From Gemmatimonas sp. (GTDB taxonomy: Bacteria; Gemmatimonadota; Gemmatimonadetes; Gemmatimonadales; Gemmatimonadaceae): a DNA stretch of 64,000 bases. Position numbers and translations under genes: made by a program. Location: NCBI RefSeq assembly GCF_027531815.1, contig NZ_JAPZSK010000013.1, positions 1-64,000 on the forward strand, read 5' to 3'. Under the pieces are notes generated by a model that made no database searches, had not been told where the DNA came from, and saw only the letters and a list, made by a program, of their open reading frames with translations. Each line of letters opens with the position of its first letter. The stretch's first letter is position 1. Below, piece by piece: positions 22,984 through 32,276 of this stretch.

Positions 22984-24162
22984 TTACGAGGAGTAGTACG
23001 CGGCGTTTTCCTCGATGTACCCCTTCGTGAAGTCGCAGCCGTAGGCCGTGGCGTGTGCCTCTCCCGCACCCAGCGCCACGGCGATGTCCACCACCTCGCG
23101 CGCGAGCGTCTCCCGCACGATCGCATCGTCGAAGGTCAGGCGCTCGCCACGCCCCACCACCTGAAAGCCGTTGATCCACGCGTCGGTCCGATCAGGGTGG
23201 ATGGTGCAGTCGAAACACTTGCCCACCGCCATGAGCAGACGTCCCACGTTCGGGTCGGCGCCGTGCACCATGGTCTTCACCAGCGGCGAGTTCACGATGG
23301 ACTTGGCCACGGTGTACGCCTCACGCGCATTCTTCGCCCCGCGCACGTGCACCCGCAGCAGATGCTCGGCCCCCTCACCGTCGCGGGCCAGAATCTCGGT
23401 CATGCGCGTGCACCCCGCCACGAGCAGTTGCAGGAACTCGGCTTCGTCCACCGGGCCCGCCAGCCCGTTGGCGAGAATGGCGCAGGTATCCGAGGTGCTG
23501 GTGTCGGTATCCACCGACAGCATGTTGAACGAAGGGGCCACGGCCGCACGCAACAGACGGTCCAGCGTGGGTGCATCGAAGGCGGCATCGGTGAAGATGT
23601 ACGACAGCATGGTGGCCATGTTCGGTTCGATCATGCCCGAGCCCTTGGCCACCCACGTGATCGTGGCCTCTCCCACCGACGCCGAGAGCGCCTTGGGGTG
23701 CGAGTCGGTCGTCATGATCCCCTCGGCGCCCACCATGGGGTTGTCCTGCAGTTCGGCCGCCATGCCCACCACGCCCGTCTCGATCTTCTCGATTGGCAGT
23801 GGTACCCCGATCACTCCGGTCGAGCTCACCAGCATGCGGTCGGCACTCGTGCCCAGTTCGGCGGCCGCGGCGCGCGCCATGCGTCGCGCGTGCTGTACGC
23901 CGGTCGCTCCGGTGGCCACGTTGCTCACCTTGCTGTTGGCAATCACGCCGCGCAGGATGCCACCGGCGATCGTTTCACGCCCGAGAATGATGGGGGCGCC
24001 CGGAAAGTGATTGCGCGTGAATACCGCCGCGGCGGCGGCGTCCACGTCGCTGGCAAAGAGCGTCAGGTCGCGTGCGGTGGGCTTGAGACCCACATTGCGG
24101 CTGGCGCAGCGGAAGCCGCGCGGAAAGACCGGCGTCTCGTGAAATGTGATGGCGTGTGACAT
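22984..24162 (-). CDS. argJ: Bifunctional ornithine acetyltransferase / N-acetylglutamate synthase
   Basis: A 392-residue ArgJ. It moves acetyl groups from N-acetylornithine to glutamate in the cyclic arginine pathway and may also start it from acetyl-CoA. The chain splits itself at the Ala-Thr bond of the conserved NMATMLSYIFTDA, here preceded by KGSGMIEP, and Thr becomes the nucleophile. Other blocks are SSTGVIGVPLP and the C-terminal GYIEENAAYYSS, a family signature. The start at MSHAITFHETP gives the usual length. No other arg genes adjoin, and it is monocistronic. Confidence 0.95.
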   Translation of the reverse strand: MSHAITFHETPVFPRGFRCASRNVGLKPTARDLTLFASDVDAAAAAVFTRNHFPGAPIILGRETIAGGILRGVIANSKVSNVATGATGVQHARRMARAAAAELGTSADRMLVSSTGVIGVPLPIEKIETGVVGMAAELQDNPMVGAEGIMTTDSHPKALSASVGEATITWVAKGSGMIEPNMATMLSYIFTDAAFDAPTLDRLLRAAVAPSFNMLSVDTDTSTSDTCAILANGLAGPVDEAEFLQLLVAGCTRMTEILARDGEGAEHLLRVHVRGAKNAREAYTVAKSIVNSPLVKTMVHGADPNVGRLLMAVGKCFDCTIHPDRTDAWINGFQVVGRGERLTFDDAIVRETLAREVVDIAVALGAGEAHATAYGCDFTKGYIEENAAYYSS

Positions 24163-24423
24163 CCAGCAAAGCTGGAAGCGGCGGATACGCTGCGCCAGCG
24201 GTTTGGTGGCGTGAGCGCACCATCCCGTTCGGGGAGGACGAGGCGGGATTGAGTCGACTTTAGCGGAATCGGTCCCAACCGTACATAATAGACGCAAACG
24301 GTGCAATACAGGTGTGTAAAGGTGTATTCGCGGGACGGCACGTTTTGTACCGCAATCACAATTGGGAAAGCCGAATGTACACTGTAACGTCCGCTTCGCC
24401 CTGTCACCTCGTCCCCGACGCTC
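24163..24423. promoter_or_regulatory. Divergent promoter region of argJ and winged-helix gene
   Basis: An unusually AT-rich 261-base stretch for this window. It contains TACATAAT at 24282-24289, the paired motif AGGTGT at 24310-24315 and 24320-24325, and a TGTACACTGTAACG stretch close to the downstream gene. These are promoter-like features of both divergent genes, but I cannot assign exact -35/-10 boxes or an arginine operator by eye. Confidence 0.35.
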
Positions 24424-24951
24424 GTGCCTTCGCAACCTTCGCTCCGGCCGTTCGACATCGCTGTCGCTCTCCGTCTGGTTCTCGTGCCTGAAGACCGCTA
24501 CGAGCCGCTCGCGATTGCCCTGGCGACCAGCACCAGCGCCGTACACCGCTCGGTAGCTCGCTTGCAGCACGCGGGCATCTGCGGTCCAGGCAGCCGCACC
24601 GTGGCCGAACCGGCCTTGCACGAATTCCTCGTGCACGGCGCGCGCTACGCGTTTCCAGCGGTGCACGGCCCCGAGCGGGTAGGGCTTCCCACCGCCGGGG
24701 CCCATCCGGACCTCGCCGCGGTCTTTGGCGCTGATGAGGCGGTGCGGACGCTCGTCTGGCCCATGGAGGGGGGGGCGGTGCGCGGCGAAACGCTCGTGCC
24801 CCTTTTCAACGGCCTCACCAAGGTGGTGACCCGTGACGCGCGGCTGCACCGGATGCTCGCCTGTGTCGACGGAATTCGTGTGGGCACGACGCGCCAGCGC
24901 GGTGCCGCCGCGGAGCTGCTGCGGCACCTGATTGCGTCGCGCGCCAACTGA
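24424..24951 (+). CDS. Winged-helix (MarR-like) DNA-binding protein
   Basis: A 175-residue protein from GTG 24424. The N-terminus carries a winged-helix pattern (YEPLAIALATSTSAVHRSVARL, QHAGICG). The rest (EFLVHGARYAFPAV, RTLVWPMEGGAVRG, LACVDGIRVG, then an Ala/Leu helix) follows a recurrent but functionally unassigned family of small regulators found in several soil phyla. Members often sit beside a nucleotidyltransferase-type gene; none adjoins here. A regulatory role is likely, and the target is unknown. Confidence 0.6.
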   Translation: MPSQPSLRPFDIAVALRLVLVPEDRYEPLAIALATSTSAVHRSVARLQHAGICGPGSRTVAEPALHEFLVHGARYAFPAVHGPERVGLPTAGAHPDLAAVFGADEAVRTLVWPMEGGAVRGETLVPLFNGLTKVVTRDARLHRMLACVDGIRVGTTRQRGAAAELLRHLIASRAN

Positions 24952-25156
24952 GCCTGCGCCCCCTTGACCCGGCGCCATCCCGCCGGCTCGGGGAAACGCA
25001 TTGGCATTCATTCACTCAGTCGACTGCAGTCTGCTGCCCCGTCAGAGCGCGCTCATTACCGCGACGCGGTCGGTACTCCCGACGGCAACATAATTCGTGA
25101 GGCGGTGTCATCTGGGCGTCATTTCGTCGATTCTTTGGTGGTAGGACGTGCAAAAA

Positions 25157-25183
25157 CGTGGTCAGCCGTACCGGCTGACCACG
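25157..25183 (-). terminator. Rho-independent terminator of the MBL-rhodanese gene
   Basis: 12-bp arms (25157-25168 and 25172-25183, cgtggtcagccg type) enclose a 3-nt loop. Read on the minus strand the stem is followed by five T residues (25156-25152). Confidence 0.88.
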
Positions 25184-25190
25184 CGGAGCA

Positions 25191-26612
25191 CTAGCTCCCC
25201 GGCGCGGCGCGTACCCACGCCGCGTAGCCGCCCTGCAGGTCGATGGCGTTCGTGCGCCCCAAGCGGTGCAGCAGACTGGTGGCGATCGCCGAGCGGGCCC
25301 CCGCCTGGCAGTGAACCCCCACGGCGCCTGCGGGAATCTCGTGCACGCGCTCAGCCAACTCGCCAAGCGGAATGTGCACGGCGTGGGGCAGGTGGCCGCC
25401 CTCCCACTCGGTGCGCCCGCGCACATCGATCACCGGAAGCGACCCGTCGCGAACGGCCGCGGAGGTGATGGCCTGCTGAGGCAGCGGCACGGCGAGGCTG
25501 CCGCTGGCGTCGAGGAGCGTGAGCAGCGCGTCGGCGTCCACCCACCCCACGATTCCGTCGAAGCCGATCTGCCGCAGATCGTGGCGGGCCGCCTCCACAA
25601 GCGCTCCCACCGCCTCTCCCGGCGGCGCCAGCAGTAGCAGCGGCGCGCTCACTGGCACCAGCGAACCCACCCAGGTGCTGAAGCTGCGCCCGTAGGGCAC
25701 GGAGAGGCTGCCCGTGGCGTGTCGCGCGGCGAAAGCCGCGACGGGGCGCAGATCGATCGGCCACAGCGCCGAGCGCGCCAGCAGCGCGGCGCCCTCGCCG
25801 GCCGAAAGCTGCGGCAGCGGCGACAGCGGACCCAGCACCGGTGGCCCGTCACGGTTGATCCGCTTCATGTCCGCAAAATAGCGCGGGGGTTCTGGCTGCC
25901 CCTCCAGCACCATCCGCACGAACTCGCCCTCGTTGGTGGTCGCGACCCCCCAGTTGGCGCGCTTCTCGTAGCCCACCGTGCTCGATGGTACCGCGCCCAG
26001 CGCCTTGCCGCAGGCCGACCCGGCGCCATGTCCCGGCCACACCTGCAGGTGGTCGGGAAGGGCGCGGAATCGCTCAAGTGAATGGAACAGCGTGCGGGCC
26101 CCGGCTTCCATCGTGTTCGCCACCTTGGCGGCCTTTTCGAGCAGGTCCGGCCTTCCCACGTCGCCCACGAACACGAAGTCGCCCGTGAGCACGCCCATGG
26201 GGCCCGCCGCGCGTGGTGTATCGGTGACGACAAAGCTCAGATGTTCGGGGGTGTGCCCCGGTGTATGCAGCACGTCGAGCCGGATGTTGCCCACCATGAT
26301 CACATCCCCGTCGTGGAGCAGCGTCGCCCCGTCGTGTGCCGCAAACGCGTACTGCCAGTCGGCGCCGCCTTCAGCGGACAGGAAGAGCCGCGCGCCGGTC
26401 GCGGCGCGCAGTTCGCGCCCCCCCGAAATGAAATCGGCGTGGATGTGCGTTTCCGTCACGTGCGTAATGCGCAGCCCCTCGCGTGCCGCGACGTCGAGGT
26501 AGGGGCGGGGATCGCGCAGCGGATCCACCACGATGGCCTCACCGGTGGCCTGACAGCCGATGAGATAGCTCGCCTGGGCGAGCGACGTGTCGTAGAACTG
26601 GCGGAAGTACAT
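25191..26612 (-). CDS. MBL-fold hydrolase with two rhodanese domains (persulfide dioxygenase/CstB-like)
   Basis: A 473-residue enzyme. Residues 1-240 are a metallo-beta-lactamase fold with metal motif THIHADFISGG, LHTPGHTPEHLS and WPGHGAGSACG, the arrangement of ETHE1-type persulfide dioxygenases. Two rhodanese domains follow. The first (around residues 280-345) lacks a catalytic Cys loop. The second has VHCQAGARSAIATS, an intact active-site loop. Such fusions oxidise sulfane sulfur and pass it to the Cys of the rhodanese. The role is detoxification of reactive sulfur in the cytoplasm. It has its own terminator. Confidence 0.88.
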   Translation of the reverse strand: MYFRQFYDTSLAQASYLIGCQATGEAIVVDPLRDPRPYLDVAAREGLRITHVTETHIHADFISGGRELRAATGARLFLSAEGGADWQYAFAAHDGATLLHDGDVIMVGNIRLDVLHTPGHTPEHLSFVVTDTPRAAGPMGVLTGDFVFVGDVGRPDLLEKAAKVANTMEAGARTLFHSLERFRALPDHLQVWPGHGAGSACGKALGAVPSSTVGYEKRANWGVATTNEGEFVRMVLEGQPEPPRYFADMKRINRDGPPVLGPLSPLPQLSAGEGAALLARSALWPIDLRPVAAFAARHATGSLSVPYGRSFSTWVGSLVPVSAPLLLLAPPGEAVGALVEAARHDLRQIGFDGIVGWVDADALLTLLDASGSLAVPLPQQAITSAAVRDGSLPVIDVRGRTEWEGGHLPHAVHIPLGELAERVHEIPAGAVGVHCQAGARSAIATSLLHRLGRTNAIDLQGGYAAWVRAAPGS

Positions 26613-26752
26613 GGCAACAAGCTAAAGGGGCGAAAGGGAACGCCGAGGGGCTGGTGACGAATCGTGCGATGCTGGGGATGTTCACAACAATGCCGAGGCC
26701 GTGACGCTCCACGGCGCGACCGCCATGGTCTGCCGTTCGTCCAATTTGTACA

Positions 26753-27418
26753 ATGAGTGAAATGCCCAGTCCACCGCCCCGCCGTCGCCCCTCGACGCTG
26801 GCCGCCAGTCGGATGCTGCAGGCGCAGCGTCCTCTGGGCGCGGCGCCGCTGCCGCCGTTGGGGCGTGGCGCACCGGCGAAGGGTGGGATGCCGCCGGACC
26901 CGCGTGGCCGTGGGACGGCGTCGTCTACGCTAAGTGCCCGCACGGAGCCCGCATCAGGGAAACCCGTACCCCGCCCGGGGGGCGCGGCGAAGTCGCCGGT
27001 TGCGAGCGCACCGGCGCGTCCGCCCGCCACGAGGCACGTCGACCGGGATCAGGTGCTGGTGAGCAGCGTGGTCGTGGCCTTCCTGCTGCTCACGGTGGCC
27101 GCGGTCGGCCTACAGGTAAACGGCAACGCGCGCACCGACCGCAGCGTCGGTCAGGTGACGGGCACCCTGACCCGCGTGTACGATCAGCAGACCGCGTTCC
27201 GGCTCATCAATCAGCGCTTCGCCACCTGGCCGGAGCTCAAGGCGCAGGGAATGGCCCTGCCCATGTCGCATCGGGTGCTCGCCTCCAACGCCTCCCCGTC
27301 GCATTGGTTCATCAAGGTACGTGACACCCAGACCGGGATCGTCTGTTCCCGCACGGGGGAGCTGTTCGACGAGGGGCCGCTTGAACGGCCGCCCAGCTGC
27401 AGCACCGGCGCACGATAG
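26753..27418 (+). CDS. Membrane-anchored protein with proline-rich N-terminus and pilin-like C-terminal region
   Basis: A 221-residue protein. Residues 1-100 are rich in Pro, Arg and Ala and look disordered and cytoplasmic. A single hydrophobic helix follows (VLVSSVVVAFLLLTVAAVGLQ). The last 90 residues (LTRVYDQQTAFRLINQRFAT, then PSHWFIKVRDTQTGIVC) have the helix-then-strands outline of the pilin-type globular domains seen at 62789-63743, but with no prepilin cleavage motif before the helix. The resemblance is remote and may be convergent. Start 26753 or the Met three codons later. Confidence 0.55.
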   Translation: MSEMPSPPPRRRPSTLAASRMLQAQRPLGAAPLPPLGRGAPAKGGMPPDPRGRGTASSTLSARTEPASGKPVPRPGGAAKSPVASAPARPPATRHVDRDQVLVSSVVVAFLLLTVAAVGLQVNGNARTDRSVGQVTGTLTRVYDQQTAFRLINQRFATWPELKAQGMALPMSHRVLASNASPSHWFIKVRDTQTGIVCSRTGELFDEGPLERPPSCSTGAR

Positions 27419-27466
27419 TCACCGAACGGGGATTCCCTCCGTCCACCCGCGGCGATAGATCGGAGA

Positions 27467-29614
27467 GTGCTCCGATCCTCTCCGTTCCGATTCGTTCGCG
27501 GGCTGCTGCTGGTGGCGGTCCTGGGCCAGAGCGCCGACCTCTCGGCCCAATCCCGCCCCGCCGCCGACTCCCTGCGGCGCGACCGTGCGCAAGCGCTGCG
27601 CTCCCTGCGGGTGAGTGTCACCCGCGACGTCGAACGGACGCCCTTCGAACTGCCCTTCGCGCTTTCCACCGCTCCGCTGTCGGCGCGGCCGGCACTGCGA
27701 CGCACCGGCGCCAATGAACTGCTGCTGGCCGTCCCCGGTGTGCAGGTACAGGATCGCGCCAATCCGTCGCAGGACCAGCGCATCGCCATCCGTGGTTTCG
27801 GTGCACGCTCGGCCTTCGGGGTGCGTGGCGTGCGCGTGCTGCGCGACGGCGTGCCGGTATCGCTTCCCGACGGGCAGACGCCCACCGACTGGATCGACCT
27901 CGAGACCATCGACCGTATCGACATCGTGCGCGGTACGGCCGCCGCGCTGTATGGCAATGCGGCCGGCGGCGTGATCGACATGCGGTCGCGCGCGCCGGCG
28001 GCGGTGCCGTTCACGGCGCAGGCGCGCGTGTGGGACGGCGGGGGGGTGCAGCGCGGCAACCTGCAGCTGTCGGGCAGTCAGGCAGACAGTACCGGGTGGT
28101 GGCAACGCGCCGGCTGGCTGCTGTCGGCCACCCGCACCCAGGGCGACGGACCGCGACGCTGGTCGCGGCTCGATGCGTCGAGCCTCTTCGCGCGCGGCCT
28201 CGCCACCGTGGCGGGGACGCGCCTTGAGTTGCAGGCCACGCACTACGACGCCCCGCGTGCCGAGAACACCGGCGCGCTCACGGCCGAGGAGTTGGCGCGC
28301 GATCCGCGCCTCCCCGACTCGCTCAACATCACACGGCGGTCACGCAAGGCCGTGGTGCAGACGCAGCTGGCGCTGCTCGGCGAACGGGAGGTGGCGGGCG
28401 GCACGGTACGCGGCTCGCTCTTCACGAGTGCCCGCACGCTCGACAATCCGCTCCCGTTTGCCATGGTGGCGGTGGACCGGAAGGTGATGGGCGGAGGAGT
28501 GCACGGCGCGTGGCGCGTGGCACGGCTCGCGTGGCCGGTGCGTCTGGGGGCGGGTGTCGATGCGCAACGGGTGCTGGACGAGCGCTACAACTACGAGAAT
28601 TGCGCCGCCGTTGCCGCGGCGGCACCGGCCACGGCGCTCTGTCCGCAGCCCGGCACCGAGCGCGGGGCCACGCGGCTCGATCAGCAGGAGCGCGCCGCCA
28701 GCGTGGGGGCGTATGGGCGCGTCGAAGTGGAAGCGCCGCACGGCCTGCTTGCGAGTGCCGCGCTGCGCCACGATCAGGTGCAGTTCCGTGTGCGCGATCG
28801 CTTCATCACGCCGCGCAACGCCGACGATTCCGGCGATCGGTCGCTGCAGGCGGTGAGCCCCATGCTGGGGCTGGTCTGGCGCGTCCGTCCGCAGTGGTCG
28901 CTGTACGGCAACCTCTCCACCGCCTTCGAAACGCCCACGATCACCGAACTCACGAATCAGGAAACGGGCGCGGCAGGACTCAACGCGACGCTCGAACCAC
29001 AGCGCACACGAACGTCGGAGATGGGCGCGCAGGCGCTGCTGGGCGGTCGGGTGCGCGCCGATCTGGCGCTCTTCCGCGCCGTCGTGCTCGATGAGCTGGT
29101 GCCCTTCGACGTGCCCAATCAGCCGGGGCGCCGGGCTTTCCGCAATGCCGGCCGCTCCACCCGTACGGGTGCGGAAACCAGTGTGCGCGCCGCATGGCAG
29201 GCGTTCGAGGCGGGAGCGGCGTACACCTGGTCGCGCTTCCGCTTTGACCGCTACGTCGTGGGGAACACCTCCTTTGCCGGGAAAGCCATTCCCGGCGTGC
29301 CCGCGCATTACCTGCAGGCGTTCGGTACCGCACGGCGTGGCCCGCTCTGGAGCAGTGTCGAAGTCACCGCGGCGTCGTCGGCCAGCGCGAACGACGGCGG
29401 TACGGTGACCGCTGCCGGCTACGCGGTGTGGAACTGGCGCGCCGGACTCGATGCCGTCGTGGGCAGCGTCCGCCTGCAGCCCACCGTGTCGCTCGAAAAC
29501 GCCTTCGATCGGCGCCATGCCGGCAGCCTCGTGATCAATGCCACGCGCAATCGTTTCTTCGAGCCGGGGCTGCCGCGCCGCCTCACCGTCCTGACCAGTC
29601 TCCAGTGGCGGTGA
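27467..29614 (+). CDS. TonB-dependent outer-membrane receptor
   Basis: A 715-residue receptor. GTG 27467 gives a signal peptide (LLLVAVLGQSADLSAQ). The plug domain spans about residues 45-165, with family landmarks VPGVQVQDRANPSQDQRIAIRG (wholly typical; split here by one variable stretch), VRVLRDGVPVSLPDG and IDRIDIVRGTAAALYGNAAGG. The 22-strand barrel follows, ending LTVLTSLQWR. It would import an iron chelate, vitamin or similar ligand using energy from TonB; the ligand cannot be read from the sequence. No regulator or transport gene adjoins. Confidence 0.9.
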   Translation: MLRSSPFRFVRGLLLVAVLGQSADLSAQSRPAADSLRRDRAQALRSLRVSVTRDVERTPFELPFALSTAPLSARPALRRTGANELLLAVPGVQVQDRANPSQDQRIAIRGFGARSAFGVRGVRVLRDGVPVSLPDGQTPTDWIDLETIDRIDIVRGTAAALYGNAAGGVIDMRSRAPAAVPFTAQARVWDGGGVQRGNLQLSGSQADSTGWWQRAGWLLSATRTQGDGPRRWSRLDASSLFARGLATVAGTRLELQATHYDAPRAENTGALTAEELARDPRLPDSLNITRRSRKAVVQTQLALLGEREVAGGTVRGSLFTSARTLDNPLPFAMVAVDRKVMGGGVHGAWRVARLAWPVRLGAGVDAQRVLDERYNYENCAAVAAAAPATALCPQPGTERGATRLDQQERAASVGAYGRVEVEAPHGLLASAALRHDQVQFRVRDRFITPRNADDSGDRSLQAVSPMLGLVWRVRPQWSLYGNLSTAFETPTITELTNQETGAAGLNATLEPQRTRTSEMGAQALLGGRVRADLALFRAVVLDELVPFDVPNQPGRRAFRNAGRSTRTGAETSVRAAWQAFEAGAAYTWSRFRFDRYVVGNTSFAGKAIPGVPAHYLQAFGTARRGPLWSSVEVTAASSASANDGGTVTAAGYAVWNWRAGLDAVVGSVRLQPTVSLENAFDRRHAGSLVINATRNRFFEPGLPRRLTVLTSLQWR

Positions 29615-29758
29615 GCGGCAGGGCGCGAGGAAGTCGGGGGCGGAGCCGGATTCACGGACGCCATTGAGCCAACACGGGAACCGTGGAGCCAACGCGCCGG
29701 CTTGAGCTATGGTGTCGCAACACACCATCTGTTCCGCTCACCTCAACGACCCCACCCC

Positions 29759-30136
29759 ATGAGCATGCACAGCACCGACGGCGCGCTGTCCATCCCCGAA
29801 GACTTCGACGGCTTTCTCCTCGATGCCATTCCCACCACCGACGGTATCTGGGCGCTCTACGGCTTCGACGATGACCGTCCGGTCGACGCCTGGAGCAGCT
29901 ATCACGCGACGCGCTGCGTGGACCAGATGGCCATTGCGCGCGCGCGTGTGAAGGCCGCCGAATGGGCGCTCGCCGATGTGCAGGCGCGCGGGATCGCGCC
30001 GTGCATTGCCAAGGCCGCGGCGCACCTCGCGGGGGCGCGCGCCGAACTGGCCACGTGGGAAGCACAGGCGCGCCGCCTCGAGACCCACCGCAAGGTCACC
30101 TACGGCGCGTGGTCCACGCCGGTCATTGCCGACTGA
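29759..30136 (+). CDS. Small hypothetical helical protein
   Basis: A 125-residue protein from ATG 29759. Residues 1-45 contain acidic and aromatic segments (IPEDFDGFLLDAIPTTDG, WALYGFDDDRP). Residues 50-115 form a long Ala-rich helix pair (ARARVKAAEWALADV, AARAELATWEAQARRLETHRK). No signal peptide or membrane segment and no recognised family. It is convergent with sppA, 27 bases away. Confidence 0.5.
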   Translation: MSMHSTDGALSIPEDFDGFLLDAIPTTDGIWALYGFDDDRPVDAWSSYHATRCVDQMAIARARVKAAEWALADVQARGIAPCIAKAAAHLAGARAELATWEAQARRLETHRKVTYGAWSTPVIAD

Positions 30137-30163
30137 CCGCGCTTCGCGGGTGAGCGCAGCCGG

Positions 30164-32059
30164 TTAGCGCACCCGCAGGATGAAGGGCATCCGCGCGTAC
30201 ACGCCGCGCGGATCGTTGTAGGCCATGAGCGCGCCGAGTTCGCGCGTGATGTCACGCACGAGCTCGGCCGCCGCCCCGCGCGCCCCCAATTGCTGCACCG
30301 CGGCATCGAGCTGTGCCGCCACCGGCGTGGGCTTGTCCTCCACCAGGTCGGACAGCCACTCGGTGGCGGTCTTCACGTGCGGGTACTCGCGCACGTCGTA
30401 GTCACCGGTCAGCTTCGCCCGCGCTGCCGCCGCCTTCACGGCATCCTGCAGGCTGCCCAGGGAGTCCACGAGCCCCAGGCGATGCGCCTGCACCCCGGAC
30501 CACACCCGCCCTTCGGCCAGACCGCGTACGGAATCGAGTGGAAGCCCGCGCGCTGTGCTCACCCGCTGCAGGAAGGCGTCGTACACCATGTCGGTGCCGC
30601 GCTGCAACACGGCGAGTTCCGCCTCGGTGCGCGGACGCGCAATGGTGAAGAGGTCGGCATAGCGCCCCGTCTTCACCGTGTCGAACGTGACGCCCTGCCG
30701 GTTGGCCAGCGCCTGGATGTTCGGCACGAGCGCAAACACGCCGATCGACCCGGTGATGGTGTTGGGTTCGGCGTAAATGCGCGATGCCGCCGTGCTGATC
30801 CAGTACCCACCGCTCGCGGCCAGCGACCCCATCGACACCACGACCGGCTTCACCTTCGCCATGAGGGTGAGCTCCCGCTGAATCTGTTCCGAAGCCACCG
30901 CGCTGCCTCCGGGGCTGTTCACGCGCAGCACCACCGCCTTGATCTTGCGGTCGCTGCGCAGCGCCCGCAGCTCGCGACTGAAGGACATGCCGCCGATCTG
31001 GCCGGCTCCGCCCTCACCGTCCACGATGTCCCCTTCGGCGTACACGATGGCAATCGCCTGGCTGGCCCCCACGAGCCGTTCCTTCGCCACCGCGATCGGC
31101 GCATAGTTGTCGATCGTGATCTGCGGCAGCGTCGGCTGGTCGAGGGCGGCCGCCAGACGGGCCGCGCGGCTGCTGTCGGCTCCTTCTGCCGCGGCGCTGC
31201 CGCTGTCGGCGGGCGCGACTCCCGCCATCTTCTGCAGGTCGGTCAGGACCACGTCGAAATAGGCCACCCGATCGACCAGCCTGGCGGACTGCGCCTCCGC
31301 CGGTGCAATGATGCCCTGGGCGTCGACCAAGGTCTGCAACGCCAGCGTGTCCATACCGCGTGTGCGGGCGATGCCGCGCTTCACCTCGCTCCACAGGTCG
31401 CCAAGGTACGACGCCACCTGCTGCCGGTTTTCGGGGCTCATGTCCCGGCGCGTGAATGGTTCGACCGCCGCCTTGAAGCGCCCCACGCGGCTCACCTGCA
31501 CGCCCACGCCGTACTTCTCAAACAACCCGGTGAGAAAGAGCTGCTCCGACACGAGTCCCGGCAGCAGCAGCGAGCCGAACGGGTCGAGCGTAATCGTGGT
31601 CGCCGCCGACGCCACGTAGTACGTGGCCGCGTCGGGATTCACGAGGTACGCGTGCACCGGCTTCCTTTTCGCCGCGAAGGCCACGAGCGCTTCGCGCAAC
31701 TCGCGCAGCGCGGCGTAGCCGGAACGGGTGCCGTCGCCGGTGACGGTACCGCGCAGCAGAATGCCGCTGATGCGATCGTCGTCGATGGCGGCGCGCACCC
31801 CCACCAGCGCCGAGCGGAGCGGCAGCGCCGTGCCGCCAGGCTCGAAGGCGTCATCGAAGAACCCGCGCCGTTCAGGATGCGCAGGCTGGTCGGAGAGCGG
31901 ACGGTCGAGGTCGATGATGAGCACCGCCCCCTGCCGCACCTCGGTGGCCGGTCGTGATCCGGCGGATGCGGCAATGCCGGCGATCAGTAGCAGGCCGACC
32001 ACCACACACACGGCAATCGTGACGAGATTCGCGGCCAGCGCCGCAAAGAACTGCTTCAT
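30164..32059 (-). CDS. sppA: Signal peptide peptidase SppA, long (67K) type
   Basis: A 631-residue membrane protease that degrades released signal peptides. The N-terminal helix (LVTIAVCVVVGLLLIAGIAAS) anchors it with the bulk in the periplasm. It has the tandem form of Gram-negative SppA. The second half carries the catalytic Ser in VSMGSLAASGGYWIS, preceded by INSPGGSAVASEQI. The first half supplies the Lys of the dyad in the region with VAFAAKRKPVHAYL. The final ITGSIGVFALVPN and RVWSGVQAHRLGLVDSLGSL are standard. Length is normal. Confidence 0.92.
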   Translation of the reverse strand: MKQFFAALAANLVTIAVCVVVGLLLIAGIAASAGSRPATEVRQGAVLIIDLDRPLSDQPAHPERRGFFDDAFEPGGTALPLRSALVGVRAAIDDDRISGILLRGTVTGDGTRSGYAALRELREALVAFAAKRKPVHAYLVNPDAATYYVASAATTITLDPFGSLLLPGLVSEQLFLTGLFEKYGVGVQVSRVGRFKAAVEPFTRRDMSPENRQQVASYLGDLWSEVKRGIARTRGMDTLALQTLVDAQGIIAPAEAQSARLVDRVAYFDVVLTDLQKMAGVAPADSGSAAAEGADSSRAARLAAALDQPTLPQITIDNYAPIAVAKERLVGASQAIAIVYAEGDIVDGEGGAGQIGGMSFSRELRALRSDRKIKAVVLRVNSPGGSAVASEQIQRELTLMAKVKPVVVSMGSLAASGGYWISTAASRIYAEPNTITGSIGVFALVPNIQALANRQGVTFDTVKTGRYADLFTIARPRTEAELAVLQRGTDMVYDAFLQRVSTARGLPLDSVRGLAEGRVWSGVQAHRLGLVDSLGSLQDAVKAAAARAKLTGDYDVREYPHVKTATEWLSDLVEDKPTPVAAQLDAAVQQLGARGAAAELVRDITRELGALMAYNDPRGVYARMPFILRVR

Positions 32060-32276
32060 AAGAGGGGGCTCCGGGGAAGGCGAGCGTACGGACTGCTACA
32101 CATTAACCGGTACGGGGCGGGGCGGCGGCCGGTTCCGGGACAGGACGCGCTCAAGACCGCGTGCGCCGTCGGGGCATGGCCCCCACGGCATAAACATGAC
32201 GCTACCGTCGCAAAACCCCTTGCCGCCGCGTGATCCGGGGCGCAGCTTCCATTCACCTCTTTCCCGAGTCCAGTCC

